From positions 105,722 to 169,721 of the forward strand of contig NZ_KB899254.1 in NCBI RefSeq assembly GCF_000378105.1: a stretch of 64,000 bases of DNA, given 5' to 3'. The DNA is from Rubritalea marina DSM 17716. Its GTDB lineage: Bacteria; Verrucomicrobiota; Verrucomicrobiia; Verrucomicrobiales; Akkermansiaceae. Shown piece by piece: positions 49,705 to 58,403 of the stretch (positions are counted from its first letter, which is position 1; every line of letters starts with the position of its first letter). Position numbers and translations under genes: made by a program. The notes under the pieces were generated by a model, which saw only the letters and a program-made list of their open reading frames with translations, searched no databases and had not been told where the DNA came from.

Positions 49705-50319
49705 ATGAGTGATGCATTAACAAAGCGCCAACAAGAGGTTTACGATTACTTAAAGCAAATGTCTCGAGAGACTGGGATGATGCCCTCATCTCGTGAAATT
49801 CAAGAACACTTCGGCTTTGCGAGTCAGACTGCAGCGATGAACCACCTTAGAACTCTAGAGCGTAAGGGGGTGATTCAGCGTGCGGCAGGTAAGGCAAGAG
49901 CCGTGGCCTTCACGGAGGAGCTAGAGCGCGAAGAGATCGTTGATATCCCAGTCTATGGTGCGATTGCTGCTGGCTTTGCGCAAGAGACTGAGCAAATGAG
50001 CGACGGTTGCCTATCGATTGATGTTCGTAGCCTGGGTATCCCAAGAAATGCCCGGACTTTCGCTTTGAAGGTGCGAGGTGAGTCAATGATTGATGCCCAT
50101 ATCTGTGATGGTGACACAGTGGTTTTAGAATTTCGTGAGCCGCGCCGTGGAGACGTTGTCGCTGCTTTGATAGATGGTGAAACCACGTTGAAGCGCTATG
50201 TGATTCAGAATGGAAGGCCGTACCTCCAAGCTGAAAATGAAGCCTTCCCTGATTTGATTCCTGCGCGTGAATTGGTGATCCAGGGGGTGATGGTCGCATT
50301 GCTCCGTCAGTCAGCTTGA
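49705..50319 (+). CDS. lexA: LexA repressor
   Basis: SOS-response repressor that cuts itself when RecA filaments form. I place the start at 49705: MSDALTKRQQEVYDYLKQMSRETG is the usual N-terminus, and an earlier in-frame ATG at 49663 would make the operator part of the coding sequence. 204 residues. The winged helix occupies about residues 1-65. The cleavage bond is Ala89-Gly90; the catalytic pair is Ser127 (GESM) and Lys163 (TTLKRY). The downstream membrane protein gene starts four bases later. Confidence 0.97.
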   Translation: MSDALTKRQQEVYDYLKQMSRETGMMPSSREIQEHFGFASQTAAMNHLRTLERKGVIQRAAGKARAVAFTEELEREEIVDIPVYGAIAAGFAQETEQMSDGCLSIDVRSLGIPRNARTFALKVRGESMIDAHICDGDTVVLEFREPRRGDVVAALIDGETTLKRYVIQNGRPYLQAENEAFPDLIPARELVIQGVMVALLRQSA

Positions 50320-50323
50320 ATGG

Positions 50324-50707
50324 ATGCGGGCTTCAGTTGAAAGATTACGTAGGGAGGCCAAAGGCTCGCCTTTGTTGGCACTAGCCTTGTACAGACGTCG
50401 TGTCCACAAAAGCTGGAAAATCACCAGTATCTCCGCGTTTTGTGGTGGACTGGTGTTAAGCAGCGCTGGCCTTTTGGGGGGCGCAGGTTTTCTCCTCGTG
50501 ATTGTGGTGCTACTGCTTCTGCGCCCAGCCTTTGAGGTTTACTTTTCAGCGCGAGCGCATTGCCCTCACTGTGGTGCAGATGTGTTTATGGATCTGTGCC
50601 AGAAAGAAAGCCAGGATGGTATCGAGTCAGGCTTGGTGTGCCCGTATTGTGGGCGTGATGCGACAAAGCAGGGAGCCGATCCAAGTGCGATGACTGTGGA
50701 TGTGTGA
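50324..50707 (+). CDS. Hypothetical membrane protein with zinc-ribbon-like cysteines
   Basis: 127 residues. A basic N-terminus is followed by two hydrophobic segments (ISAFCGGLVLSSAGLLGG, GFLLVIVVLLLLRPAF), then a soluble tail with CPHCGADV and CPYCGRD, the two halves of a four-cysteine zinc ribbon. Starts four bases after lexA, so may be part of the LexA-controlled transcript. The function is unknown. Confidence 0.7.
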   Translation: MRASVERLRREAKGSPLLALALYRRRVHKSWKITSISAFCGGLVLSSAGLLGGAGFLLVIVVLLLLRPAFEVYFSARAHCPHCGADVFMDLCQKESQDGIESGLVCPYCGRDATKQGADPSAMTVDV

Positions 50708-50719
50708 GCTGTACTTGTC

Positions 50720-51067
50720 TTATCCTGGCGGCCAGAGCATCTGGCGCTCAGCGAGGATGTGAAGGTGGAGGTGTGGGACTTCTTCTCCGCCATTTGGCCC
50801 ATTGTTGATGACGGTGCGGAAGCCTGCTTCTGCGAAACCTTCTTGCTGTGCGACTTTCTGCACGGTGAGCATCAAATGGCCGAGTACCGCCTGATCTTCA
50901 GAGGTGGCTTCGGCGATGCGCACGATGCGTTTTTTAGGGACGACTAGAAGGTGGACTGGTGCTTGTGGGCTGATATCGCGAAAGCAAATGCATTGTTCAT
51001 CCTCGTAGACGATGTCTGAGGGGATCTCGCGATCGATGATCATTTCGAAAATGGTCTTATCGGACAT
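50720..51067 (-). CDS. HIT-family (histidine triad) nucleotide-binding protein
   Basis: About 115 residues from the ATG at 51067; an upstream in-frame ATG at 51145 adds a tail with no homology. The core is typical of HINT proteins: IFEMIIDREIPSDIVYEDEQCICFRDISPQAPVHLLVVPKK and the triad PHLHLHILAERQM. Hydrolyses purine nucleotide phosphoramidates in characterised members. Last gene of a minus-strand run that begins upstream at about 53117. Confidence 0.93.
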   Translation of the reverse strand: MSDKTIFEMIIDREIPSDIVYEDEQCICFRDISPQAPVHLLVVPKKRIVRIAEATSEDQAVLGHLMLTVQKVAQQEGFAEAGFRTVINNGPNGGEEVPHLHLHILAERQMLWPPG

Positions 51068-51107
51068 GGTGCGTAATAGGTTTGGGTATTGATTGAAGGG
51101 GGGCAGA

Positions 51108-51404
51108 CTATTCAGTGGTGTCGACGCGGAGCATGGGGGATACAACTACTTCGTCAAGGTGGCCGGCCATGGCGACTTGACCTTGTTTGATGTGGTCTGA
51201 TTCAAGGTGTGCGTCGAGGTGGGATTGGCTCTCCCATTCTTCAAAGAAGATGAATTGAGCTGGATTCTCAACCGTCTGGTGGAGAAGGTACTGGACACAG
51301 CCGTCTTCTTTCAGTGTGGGGGCTACGAAATTGATGAGCTCTTGGCGAACGAGTTCTATGGATTCAGCTTTGGCTGTGATGGTCGCAGATACGTAAAGTG
51401 GCAT
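51108..51404 (-). CDS. Antibiotic biosynthesis monooxygenase (ABM) domain protein
   Basis: 98 residues starting at MPLYVSATITAKAESIELVRQEL (51404); an upstream in-frame ATG at 51503 lies in the prfB coding end. The dimeric ferredoxin-like ABM fold is shown by FVAPTLKEDGCVQYLLHQTVENPAQFIFFEEWESQSHLDAHLESDHIK. Characterised relatives include quinol monooxygenase YgiN, but no catalytic role can be read here. Lies between prfB and the HIT gene. Confidence 0.82.
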   Translation of the reverse strand: MPLYVSATITAKAESIELVRQELINFVAPTLKEDGCVQYLLHQTVENPAQFIFFEEWESQSHLDAHLESDHIKQGQVAMAGHLDEVVVSPMLRVDTTE

Positions 51405-51432
51405 GGTATTGGAATGGATGTTGGTTCGTGGA

Positions 51433-52564
51433 TTAGTCTTCGTCTGAGTCGCCGCGTTTTTTGCCTTTGAGTTTGGCTTCGATAAAGGCGTCAATGCCGC
51501 CATCCATCACACCTGAGATGTTTGCGGTTTCTTCGCCCGTGCGCAGGTCTTTGACCATTTGATATGGCTGGAAGACATATGAGCGGATCTGGCTACCCCA
51601 GCCGATGTCGCCTTTTTCACCGTACTCTCGCTCAGAAGCTTCTTTTTGTTTGTCTTCTTCGATTTGGTAAAGCTTGGCTTTAAGTAGCTCCATTGCTAGC
51701 TCGCGGTTTCTGAGTTGTGAGCGCTCTTGCGTGCAACGGATGATGATCCCAGTGGGCTTGTGCTTGAGGATCACAGCGGTCTCGACCTTGTTGACATTTT
51801 GACCGCCAGCACCCCCAGAGCGAGCTGTTTGGATGTCGACGTCTGCCGGATTAATTTCAATTTCGATGTTGGTGTTCATCTCCGGTGTGGCGTCCACTGA
51901 GGTGAAGGATGTGTGACGCTTGCCTGCGGAGTCGAAAGGCGAGATACGCACGAGACGATGCACGCCGCGTTCATTTTTGAGGTGCCCGTATGCAAAGTCG
52001 CCTTCGACTTTGATAGTGGCGCTGGAGATGCCAACGCTGTCACCTTCGGTGTAGTCGATAGAGGAAACTTTGAAGCCTTTGCTTTCGGCCCACCGAGTGT
52101 ACATACGCAGTAGCATGGCGGCCCAATCGCAGGCTTCCGTACCGCCAGCTCCTGAGTTGATTGTTAGGTAGCAGCTTGAGGAGTCATTGGGTTTATCGAG
52201 GAGTACCAGGACTTCGAAGGAATCCAGCGCAGAGTCGATTCCAGCAAATTCGCTGGCGGCTTCTTGAGCTGATTCTGCATCTTCGTATTCCTTTGCCAAG
52301 CTGATGAGCTCGAGCAGATCATCCAGCCGTTGCTCTAGCTCGAGAAGGGGGGTGAGCTTGCGTTTGATTAGGTTTGCCTTTGCTACCACTTCTTGGGCTT
52401 GGCTCGCATCGTCCCAAAAGCCTCCATCTGCCATTTGCTGATCAATCTCATGAATTTGAGATTCAAGCTTGGGGACGTCAAAGGTACCTCCTGAGTGTGG
52501 ACAATCGGCTCTTGATAGAGCTTGTGTCGACCGCCAGGAGGTCAGCGTTGTATGGTTCAGACAT
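51433..52564 (-). CDS. prfB: Peptide chain release factor 2, with programmed +1 frameshift
   Basis: Reads UGA and UAA stop codons. The gene is in two frames: from the ATG at 52564 it encodes 28 codons, [10 protein letters not shown]...RRYL, ending at an in-frame TGA (52480-52478). Skipping one base, the second frame continues [20 protein letters not shown] through to 51433, for about 376 residues. The shift site AGGAGG-TAC-CTT-TGA-C is nearly the same as the E. coli one, including the internal Shine-Dalgarno and its spacing. Catalytic GGQ ([13 protein letters not shown]) and the RF2-specific SPF anticodon motif (VRISPFDS) are present. Not a pseudogene. Confidence 0.97.
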
Positions 52565-52649
52565 GCGGGTGTTGTGCTATGTGTGCGCTAAGATTTCAAC
52601 TAGAATCTTGTGCGAGAGAATATGCTGGGTGGGCAGCTCAGCTTGAGGC

Positions 52650-53117
52650 TTATTGCTCGAGCTGTTGGTCTTTGAGAATGCCGCGAAACTCCACGAGAAT
52701 GTCTTTCGGAAGACGCACATTGAGGGTGATGGGTGTCTTGTCATCAAAGACGGTGAGTTGCTGCCGTGCTCCTAGATCCATCATTTCGCGTAGGCTGAAA
52801 ATGCCGTATTCTGCCGCGTGCTTTCTAACTAATGAGGTGACGGCTATGGCCACAGATTCCTCGATGTCCAGTGCTGGTTTAATCGTGAAGGTGGCCTTTT
52901 CTAGGATTCCAGCGGCAACCAATTGATCAAGCTCTTTGCCAATGTCATGAGCAAATTGTTCGATGTGTGATGTGTCATCTCCTGAGTCGATCCCCATGGC
53001 GTGGATGGCGTGGCCTGCATTTTGGCAGAGGATGGATATTTTAAGCCACTGTTCGGCGTGTGGGGATGCTGCGGCCAGCGATGGGATTAGGGCGAAAATA
53101 AGAAAGAGAAGTTTCAT
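52650..53117 (-). CDS. Hypothetical secreted protein
   Basis: 155 residues with a signal peptide (MKLLFLIFALIPSLAAA). The rest is mixed alpha/beta with no motif I recognise; one Cys only (SILCQNAGH). It lies 85 bases upstream of prfB on the same strand and may start that transcript. Confidence 0.6.
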   Translation of the reverse strand: MKLLFLIFALIPSLAAASPHAEQWLKISILCQNAGHAIHAMGIDSGDDTSHIEQFAHDIGKELDQLVAAGILEKATFTIKPALDIEESVAIAVTSLVRKHAAEYGIFSLREMMDLGARQQLTVFDDKTPITLNVRLPKDILVEFRGILKDQQLEQ

Positions 53118-53281
53118 CTCTATCCTTTTAAACAGGAATCCATGGTGCTGGAAAGTTAGAAATGAGTCGATGTTTGCTGGCTGTCACGCTGCGTCTCTAT
53201 AAAGTGCTATGTGAAGGAGTAATGTACGGTATCATTGGTAATTTACTGGACAATTTTCATCTATCTGAGGTAGCATAAGAA

Positions 53282-55498
53282 ATGCGTTTGCACCCCACCT
53301 TTTACGCATGGATCTGTATTTTTATCCTCCACATACCAGCTCACTCGAATGATCAGGTGCTGATGGGGGATGCCTCTCGCGTGAGTAAAGAGGAGGTATT
53401 GCAGCGTCCCTTACACCGTTTGCCGGATTTGGCCGCGATGGATTTGGCAGAGCTGCGCGCTTTTTTTGCTGTCGTGCCAAAAGCAGGAAAGGATTGTGCG
53501 AGCTTTGTGACCGTACCCAGCATGGATCTTGCTGAGCCGGTGAAGGACTTAGTCTTGGAGTACATCGATCTCAATCGTTCGGGCGCTCACCAGAAACAAT
53601 ACCAGATGGCGATTGACGATACTCTGGATGTGCCTCGATCGGGTTATTTGATTTTTGAGGAACGTGGTGAAACGCCGCTTTGGTCGCATCGGGAGTCATG
53701 GTGGATTTCGCTGGATGATGCCGCGTTATACTATTTTTCTGAGTCCATTCCTCACAAACACACTGAGGTGGCACCTGAAGCGCCAGTACTTCGCTTTGCT
53801 GTGCTCGATCTAGCCGAAGAAGTGCGTGATCAATTGGCCAGCATGGTTTGGTATTTATCTCAGGTACGGTCTGAGCCAGTTGGAGAAGTGGTAGGAGAGG
53901 CCGGGACTGAGTTCGGTGTCTATGATGCTCAAGCGCAGCTGACATTGGTGGATCGAGAGGAATTCCAAGTAATCTATCAGGCTGAGCGTTGGCTGGAAAT
54001 GGCTCATCCGATTCAGGAGCGTTGGCAATTTGATTATAGCCCAGCTCTCTCAGCTAGCCTTGCGTCAGAATATTTGCATGTTCATGGTGGTCGTGTGTTG
54101 CGAGAGCAAGCGGGAATGGAGCCTATTCAATTGATGGGGTGGTCATCTGCAATGGGCTCGGACGAGCTTCTTCCGCAAGCCAGTGCAGCTAGGGAGAAGG
54201 CGTTTGTTCGTTTACTCGGGCTATTGCGAAACGGTTCAGCTCCAGATGGATTTCTTTACACTGCGGCAAGATTAGTGGGGGAAACCGGGTTTGATCAATG
54301 GCGCGAGGAGCTTGGCCAAATGCTGAAAGATCGTCTCAGTGATCGTGATGGGAAGGGAAGGGTACAGATTGCAGAGGAGGAATTACTTCGAGCGGGTCGC
54401 ACGATTGAGCTGTCTGCTGGAAAAGTACATGCTACTGGGCTTGCTGAATTGGCGGTAGAAGGTTTGGAGTTCTCGACATGGGCAGTCATGCAGATCAATG
54501 CTCTGGAAGCGGGGGAGCAAGCTGTGGCTTTAAAGCATGCCTGGGAGATGGCCGATGTTCTGGATCGAGGTTGGGTGTTCCAATGGATAGCGGGTTTAGA
54601 TCCAAGCTTGGCGAAGCAAATGTACGCGTCATTAGACAATGAAGAGAAGCTCCCATTGGCGGCGTTTTATTATACGAAACTAGTGATGCCTCCGGCTTTG
54701 AAAGAACCTAGTGTTAGCGTTCTGATGGAAAAGGTTCTGCTGAGTACTGAGTTGTTACCCGATGTGAAGATTGCAGCAATAGCCGCCTGTTCTAACGCGA
54801 TGTATGTCGGTGCTCATCCGACGTTCTATGAGGTGCTTGAACGGGTGATGGAATCAGCGGATCGAGAGCTGGTGCTTGGCGGGAGTGCGGTCTATCGTGC
54901 CGCCTTGATTGCCGCTATGGAGTACCCTCAGTTTACAGAAAAGCTGCCTGATATGTTGGCGGACTTGGAGCATGTGGGGCTAGAGGTAGATGACGAAATG
55001 GAGGTGCTTAGCGCGTTTTTGGATTTTGCAATCCATCGGGATGCTAGTATTCGAAGTGAGGTTTCAGCTTATTGTGAAAGGCGATTGCTGAATGCTCCGG
55101 GTATGGTGGAGAGACGCATTGAGCTATTGATTCAGTATGAATACTTTGAGCTTATCTCCATCCTAGAGAGGATGGCGACTCGAGATCAGGAAGAGTCTCA
55201 GAGTGTGCTTGCGCGCATGGGTTTGATGGCTCAAAGTTATCCAGTGGGGCGGTACAGTTACCATTCGGCTCGCTACGCAAGATGCTTGGCGGCAGACTTG
55301 CCCTGTGCAGCGCGTAGTCGTGTGTGGGCGGCGATGGCTCTGGAGCATCCAGTGCTGTTTTTTGATGAAGGGGTAACGGAGCTGGGAGAGTCCTTGCTAA
55401 AGCTCATAGACGCTGATGTTCCTGAACGTTCGGCATTGATTGACGCAATGCGCCAGGAGGGCTGCCCTCGATTAAGAGCCTTGGTGCAGCTAGAGTGA
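53282..55498 (+). CDS. Large hypothetical secreted protein
   Basis: 738 residues. A signal peptide is likely (TFYAWICIFILHIPAHS). The first half is mixed and carries repeated short motifs around Trp/Glu (HRESWWISLDDAALYYFSES); the second half (about 330-738) is helical and Ala/Leu/Glu-rich, like a HEAT or similar solenoid, though no clean repeat is visible. Not part of an evident operon; tRNA-Glu lies about 95 bases beyond its end. The function is unknown. Confidence 0.65.
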   Translation: MRLHPTFYAWICIFILHIPAHSNDQVLMGDASRVSKEEVLQRPLHRLPDLAAMDLAELRAFFAVVPKAGKDCASFVTVPSMDLAEPVKDLVLEYIDLNRSGAHQKQYQMAIDDTLDVPRSGYLIFEERGETPLWSHRESWWISLDDAALYYFSESIPHKHTEVAPEAPVLRFAVLDLAEEVRDQLASMVWYLSQVRSEPVGEVVGEAGTEFGVYDAQAQLTLVDREEFQVIYQAERWLEMAHPIQERWQFDYSPALSASLASEYLHVHGGRVLREQAGMEPIQLMGWSSAMGSDELLPQASAAREKAFVRLLGLLRNGSAPDGFLYTAARLVGETGFDQWREELGQMLKDRLSDRDGKGRVQIAEEELLRAGRTIELSAGKVHATGLAELAVEGLEFSTWAVMQINALEAGEQAVALKHAWEMADVLDRGWVFQWIAGLDPSLAKQMYASLDNEEKLPLAAFYYTKLVMPPALKEPSVSVLMEKVLLSTELLPDVKIAAIAACSNAMYVGAHPTFYEVLERVMESADRELVLGGSAVYRAALIAAMEYPQFTEKLPDMLADLEHVGLEVDDEMEVLSAFLDFAIHRDASIRSEVSAYCERRLLNAPGMVERRIELLIQYEYFELISILERMATRDQEESQSVLARMGLMAQSYPVGRYSYHSARYARCLAADLPCAARSRVWAAMALEHPVLFFDEGVTELGESLLKLIDADVPERSALIDAMRQEGCPRLRALVQLE

Positions 55499-55536
55499 TA
55501 GCGGACAAGCAGTCGATGCTGTTCAGTCTACAGAAG

Positions 55537-55570
55537 CAAAAAAGCCCGCCATTGCTGGCGAGCTTTTTTT
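55537..55570. terminator. Bidirectional terminator
   Basis: AAAAAAGC-c-CGCC/GGCG-a-GCTTTTTTT: A-run before and T-run after the stem, able to stop both strands, between the large secreted protein and tRNA-Glu. Confidence 0.75.
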
Positions 55571-55591
55571 CATGCACTTCATGAGTTGAAG

Positions 55592-55666
55592 TGGCATCCC
55601 GTAGGGGATTCGAACCCCTATTGCCGCCGTGAAAGGGCGGAGTCCTAACCATTAGACGAACGGGAC
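55592..55666 (-). tRNA. tRNA-Glu (anticodon TTC)
   Basis: Minus-strand cloverleaf: acceptor GTCCCGT/ACGGGAT, anticodon stem CCGCC/GGCGG with loop CTTTCAC (anticodon TTC), T arm AGGGG/CCCCT with loop TTCGAAT, and an encoded 3' CCA. Confidence 0.97.
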
Positions 55667-55926
55667 ACTATATGGTTAGCGCTGAGCGCGGGCGCAAAGA
55701 ACCATGCTGCTGTGAAATTGGCAAGATGATTTTTATTTTAATGTGCATTTTTTTAGTGATGCATTCGCACTCTCTCGACTTCTATCCAAACTATCAGCTG
55801 ATAGATAAACCTGCTATGTAGTCTAACGCTGGATACAATTCGCCTTGACCTAGGGTGGTGAGATGGTTTGATCAGTCGGCCTGTGATCCACACTGTGGAG
55901 ATGGGGCAACAACACGCAACAATCAC

Positions 55927-58251
55927 ATGAAAAATACAATGGCACGCCGAGGAATGCGAGCATTTGGGTCTGGGCTTTTGAGCCTCCTAATCGCAGCGAG
56001 CATCGCAGGTGCACAAGATTTCACTGATAAGCCAATCCGTAGTCTCGAAATCCGTTATGATGGAGCGAAGACTGTGGACGAATCACGTATCCGTAACTTG
56101 ATGTCGGTGAAGGCCGGTCATAAGTTTAGCGCGGAGAAGTTAGATGATGACATTCGCTCGCTTGTCGAGAGTGGATTGGTAGACGACGTGAGGATGGATG
56201 GTGAAGAATACGGCGATGGGATGAAGCTCATTGTCGAGGTCACCACACGACCTTCTCTCGCAGGTGTCGGTTTCACTGGGAACTCGGAGTTTACCTCAGG
56301 CAAATTGGCTAAGGAATCTGAGCTGAAGCCGGGTTCACCTATTAGTGATGCATTGATTTTTGAGGCTCGCAAGGCGATCGTGAAGTATTACAACGGCTAC
56401 GGTTATCCCGATGTGACGATCACACACACACTGCAGCCAACCAATCGTCCAGGGTATTCAGATTTGATCTTGAATATTAACGAGGGCGAGCAGAACGAAG
56501 TGCGTCACATTGTTTTCCGCGGGAATGAGTCGGTGAAGACTCGCGTGCTCAAGTCAGAGATGAAGACCAAGGAGAAAGGGCTGCTTTCCTTTATGACCAA
56601 ATCGGGCCGCATTGATGTGAGCAAGTTGCAAGAAGATGAAGAACGCATCCTCGATTATTACCGCAACCGGGGGTTCTTGCGTGTTTCCAGTACCGGTTTC
56701 AAGCGCGAGGCTGATACCAAGCGAGGTCGTGTGAATCTCGTGATGGATATCAACGAGGGTATCCAATACAAAATCAATCAGATCGCTTTTGCTGGTGACA
56801 TGAAGGTCTTCTCTGAAGCGGAGCTTTTACAGGTGCTCACTTTGAACCCAGGGGAGAGCTTTTCATCCAAGAACATGCGTAAGGATAAAACCACTGTACG
56901 TAGTTACTATGGTTCGCGTGGTTATGCCGATGCATCCGTGGTGGAAGATATCCAAGACGCAGGACCTGGAATGGTCAATATCACATACCGCGTGATCGAG
57001 GGGCGACCGTACCGAGTGGGCCGCGTGACAATCGAGGGCAATAACAAGACGAAGGATAAGGTCATTCGCCGTGAAGTCCCTCTCAAGCCAGGTGATAATT
57101 TCAACTCAGTGGATGTTGAGACATCGAAGAAGAGAATCCAAGGTCTCAACTACTTCTCTAACGTAGTGACTGAGACCAACCCATCTGTGCAGGATGGTTA
57201 CCGTGACCTCCGAGTGATTGTAGATGAAAAGAACACAGGTCAGCTTAGCTTTGGTCTCGGGTTCAGTTCCATCGACAGCATTGTGGGTTACATTAACGTA
57301 GAAGAGTCTAACTTTGACATCACCAATCCATGGAGCTTCCGCGGTGGTGGTCAGAGATTCGGACTCAACCTGCGTTTGGGTGCGGAGACACAGGATTTCA
57401 GACTCTCTCTCACGGAGCCATGGTTCTTAGGTCGTCGCCTTTCCTTTGGCGGCGAGGTCTTCTACCGTGGTGCTCAAAACTTGAGTGACTACTATGAGCA
57501 GACTAATGTGGGTGCTGGCTTGTTCCTGCGTAAGCCACTGACAAATCGCTCCTACATCAATGCATCGCTTCGCTATGAGAAGATTCGTGTGGATGTTGAG
57601 GATAACGTGCCAGCTGATTCATTGTTCCAAGAAATTGGTGGCAAATTCACTCGTCCAGCACTCGAGTTGAGCTACACCTATGACAGCCGCGATGCGCTCC
57701 AGACACCACGTAAAGGGCACAAGTTTGAGACTGGGATCACAGGGATTCTTGAGTCACTTGGTGGTAACTCGAATTCCTTTATTTTCAATGTGAGTGGATC
57801 CAAGTTTTGGAACCTCTGGTTTGACTCGATTCTCGAGTTGGCGGGTTCTATGGACATGGTAGAAACGAGTAGTGGGCCGACTCCAATTTATGACCGTCAG
57901 TTCCTTGGTGGTGCCCGTAACCTCCGTGGTTTCGAATACCGTGATGTGGGGCCGCGCGATCCAGCTACAGGTGGTGTGATCGGTGGTGACTCCGCAGCTT
58001 ATGCTACCGTTGAGTGGTCATTCCCTCTGATATCCAGTGTGCGTGGTGCTTTGTTCTACGACGGTGGTTTTGTGAACCTCGATAGTTGGGACTTCAGCTT
58101 CGACAACTACCACTCCGACTTTGGTGCTGGTCTTCGCATGAACCTCCCATTTGGGCCGATTGCACTCGATTACGGTATTCCACTTCAGGTGCCAGATGCT
58201 CGTGCTGATAAAGGTGGGCAGTTCAACTTTTACATCGATTACGAATTCTAG
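55927..58251 (+). CDS. bamA: Outer-membrane protein assembly factor BamA
   Basis: Inserts beta-barrel proteins into the outer membrane. About 774 residues starting at MKNTMARRGMRAFGSGLL (55927), giving a signal peptide ending IAGAQ; the in-frame ATG at 55855 has no support. Five POTRA domains occupy about residues 30-400, the last ending before LRVIVDEKNTGQLSFGLGFSS. The 16-strand barrel follows (VGYINVEESNFDITNPWSFRGGGQRF ... YDRQFLGGARNLRGFEYRDVGPRD with the conserved RGF), ending FYIDYEF with a C-terminal Phe. The usual neighbours skp and lpxD are absent. Confidence 0.95.
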   Translation: MKNTMARRGMRAFGSGLLSLLIAASIAGAQDFTDKPIRSLEIRYDGAKTVDESRIRNLMSVKAGHKFSAEKLDDDIRSLVESGLVDDVRMDGEEYGDGMKLIVEVTTRPSLAGVGFTGNSEFTSGKLAKESELKPGSPISDALIFEARKAIVKYYNGYGYPDVTITHTLQPTNRPGYSDLILNINEGEQNEVRHIVFRGNESVKTRVLKSEMKTKEKGLLSFMTKSGRIDVSKLQEDEERILDYYRNRGFLRVSSTGFKREADTKRGRVNLVMDINEGIQYKINQIAFAGDMKVFSEAELLQVLTLNPGESFSSKNMRKDKTTVRSYYGSRGYADASVVEDIQDAGPGMVNITYRVIEGRPYRVGRVTIEGNNKTKDKVIRREVPLKPGDNFNSVDVETSKKRIQGLNYFSNVVTETNPSVQDGYRDLRVIVDEKNTGQLSFGLGFSSIDSIVGYINVEESNFDITNPWSFRGGGQRFGLNLRLGAETQDFRLSLTEPWFLGRRLSFGGEVFYRGAQNLSDYYEQTNVGAGLFLRKPLTNRSYINASLRYEKIRVDVEDNVPADSLFQEIGGKFTRPALELSYTYDSRDALQTPRKGHKFETGITGILESLGGNSNSFIFNVSGSKFWNLWFDSILELAGSMDMVETSSGPTPIYDRQFLGGARNLRGFEYRDVGPRDPATGGVIGGDSAAYATVEWSFPLISSVRGALFYDGGFVNLDSWDFSFDNYHSDFGAGLRMNLPFGPIALDYGIPLQVPDARADKGGQFNFYIDYEF

Positions 58252-58279
58252 GATTTAGATTCGATCTCAATTTCATATC

Positions 58280-58313
58280 AAAGCCCAAGGTCGTAAGCTG
58301 CCTTGGGCTTTTT
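58280..58313 (+). terminator. Intrinsic terminator after bamA
   Basis: An 11-bp stem AAAGCCCAAGG/CCTTGGGCTTT with a 10-base loop, followed by T's. Confidence 0.8.
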
Positions 58314-58403
58314 AGGTATAGGCACTGACCGCTCATTCGAGGTGTGGACAGGGTTTATAGAGGAGTCGAGTGGCTCCGGTAGGTGGAAAAGTGGTCTTGG
58401 CTT

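Noticed and set aside
52434..52434. Start of prfB at the ATG in the second frame, i.e. a truncated RF2.
   Set aside because: The missing N-terminus is present in another frame with a canonical programmed frameshift site.
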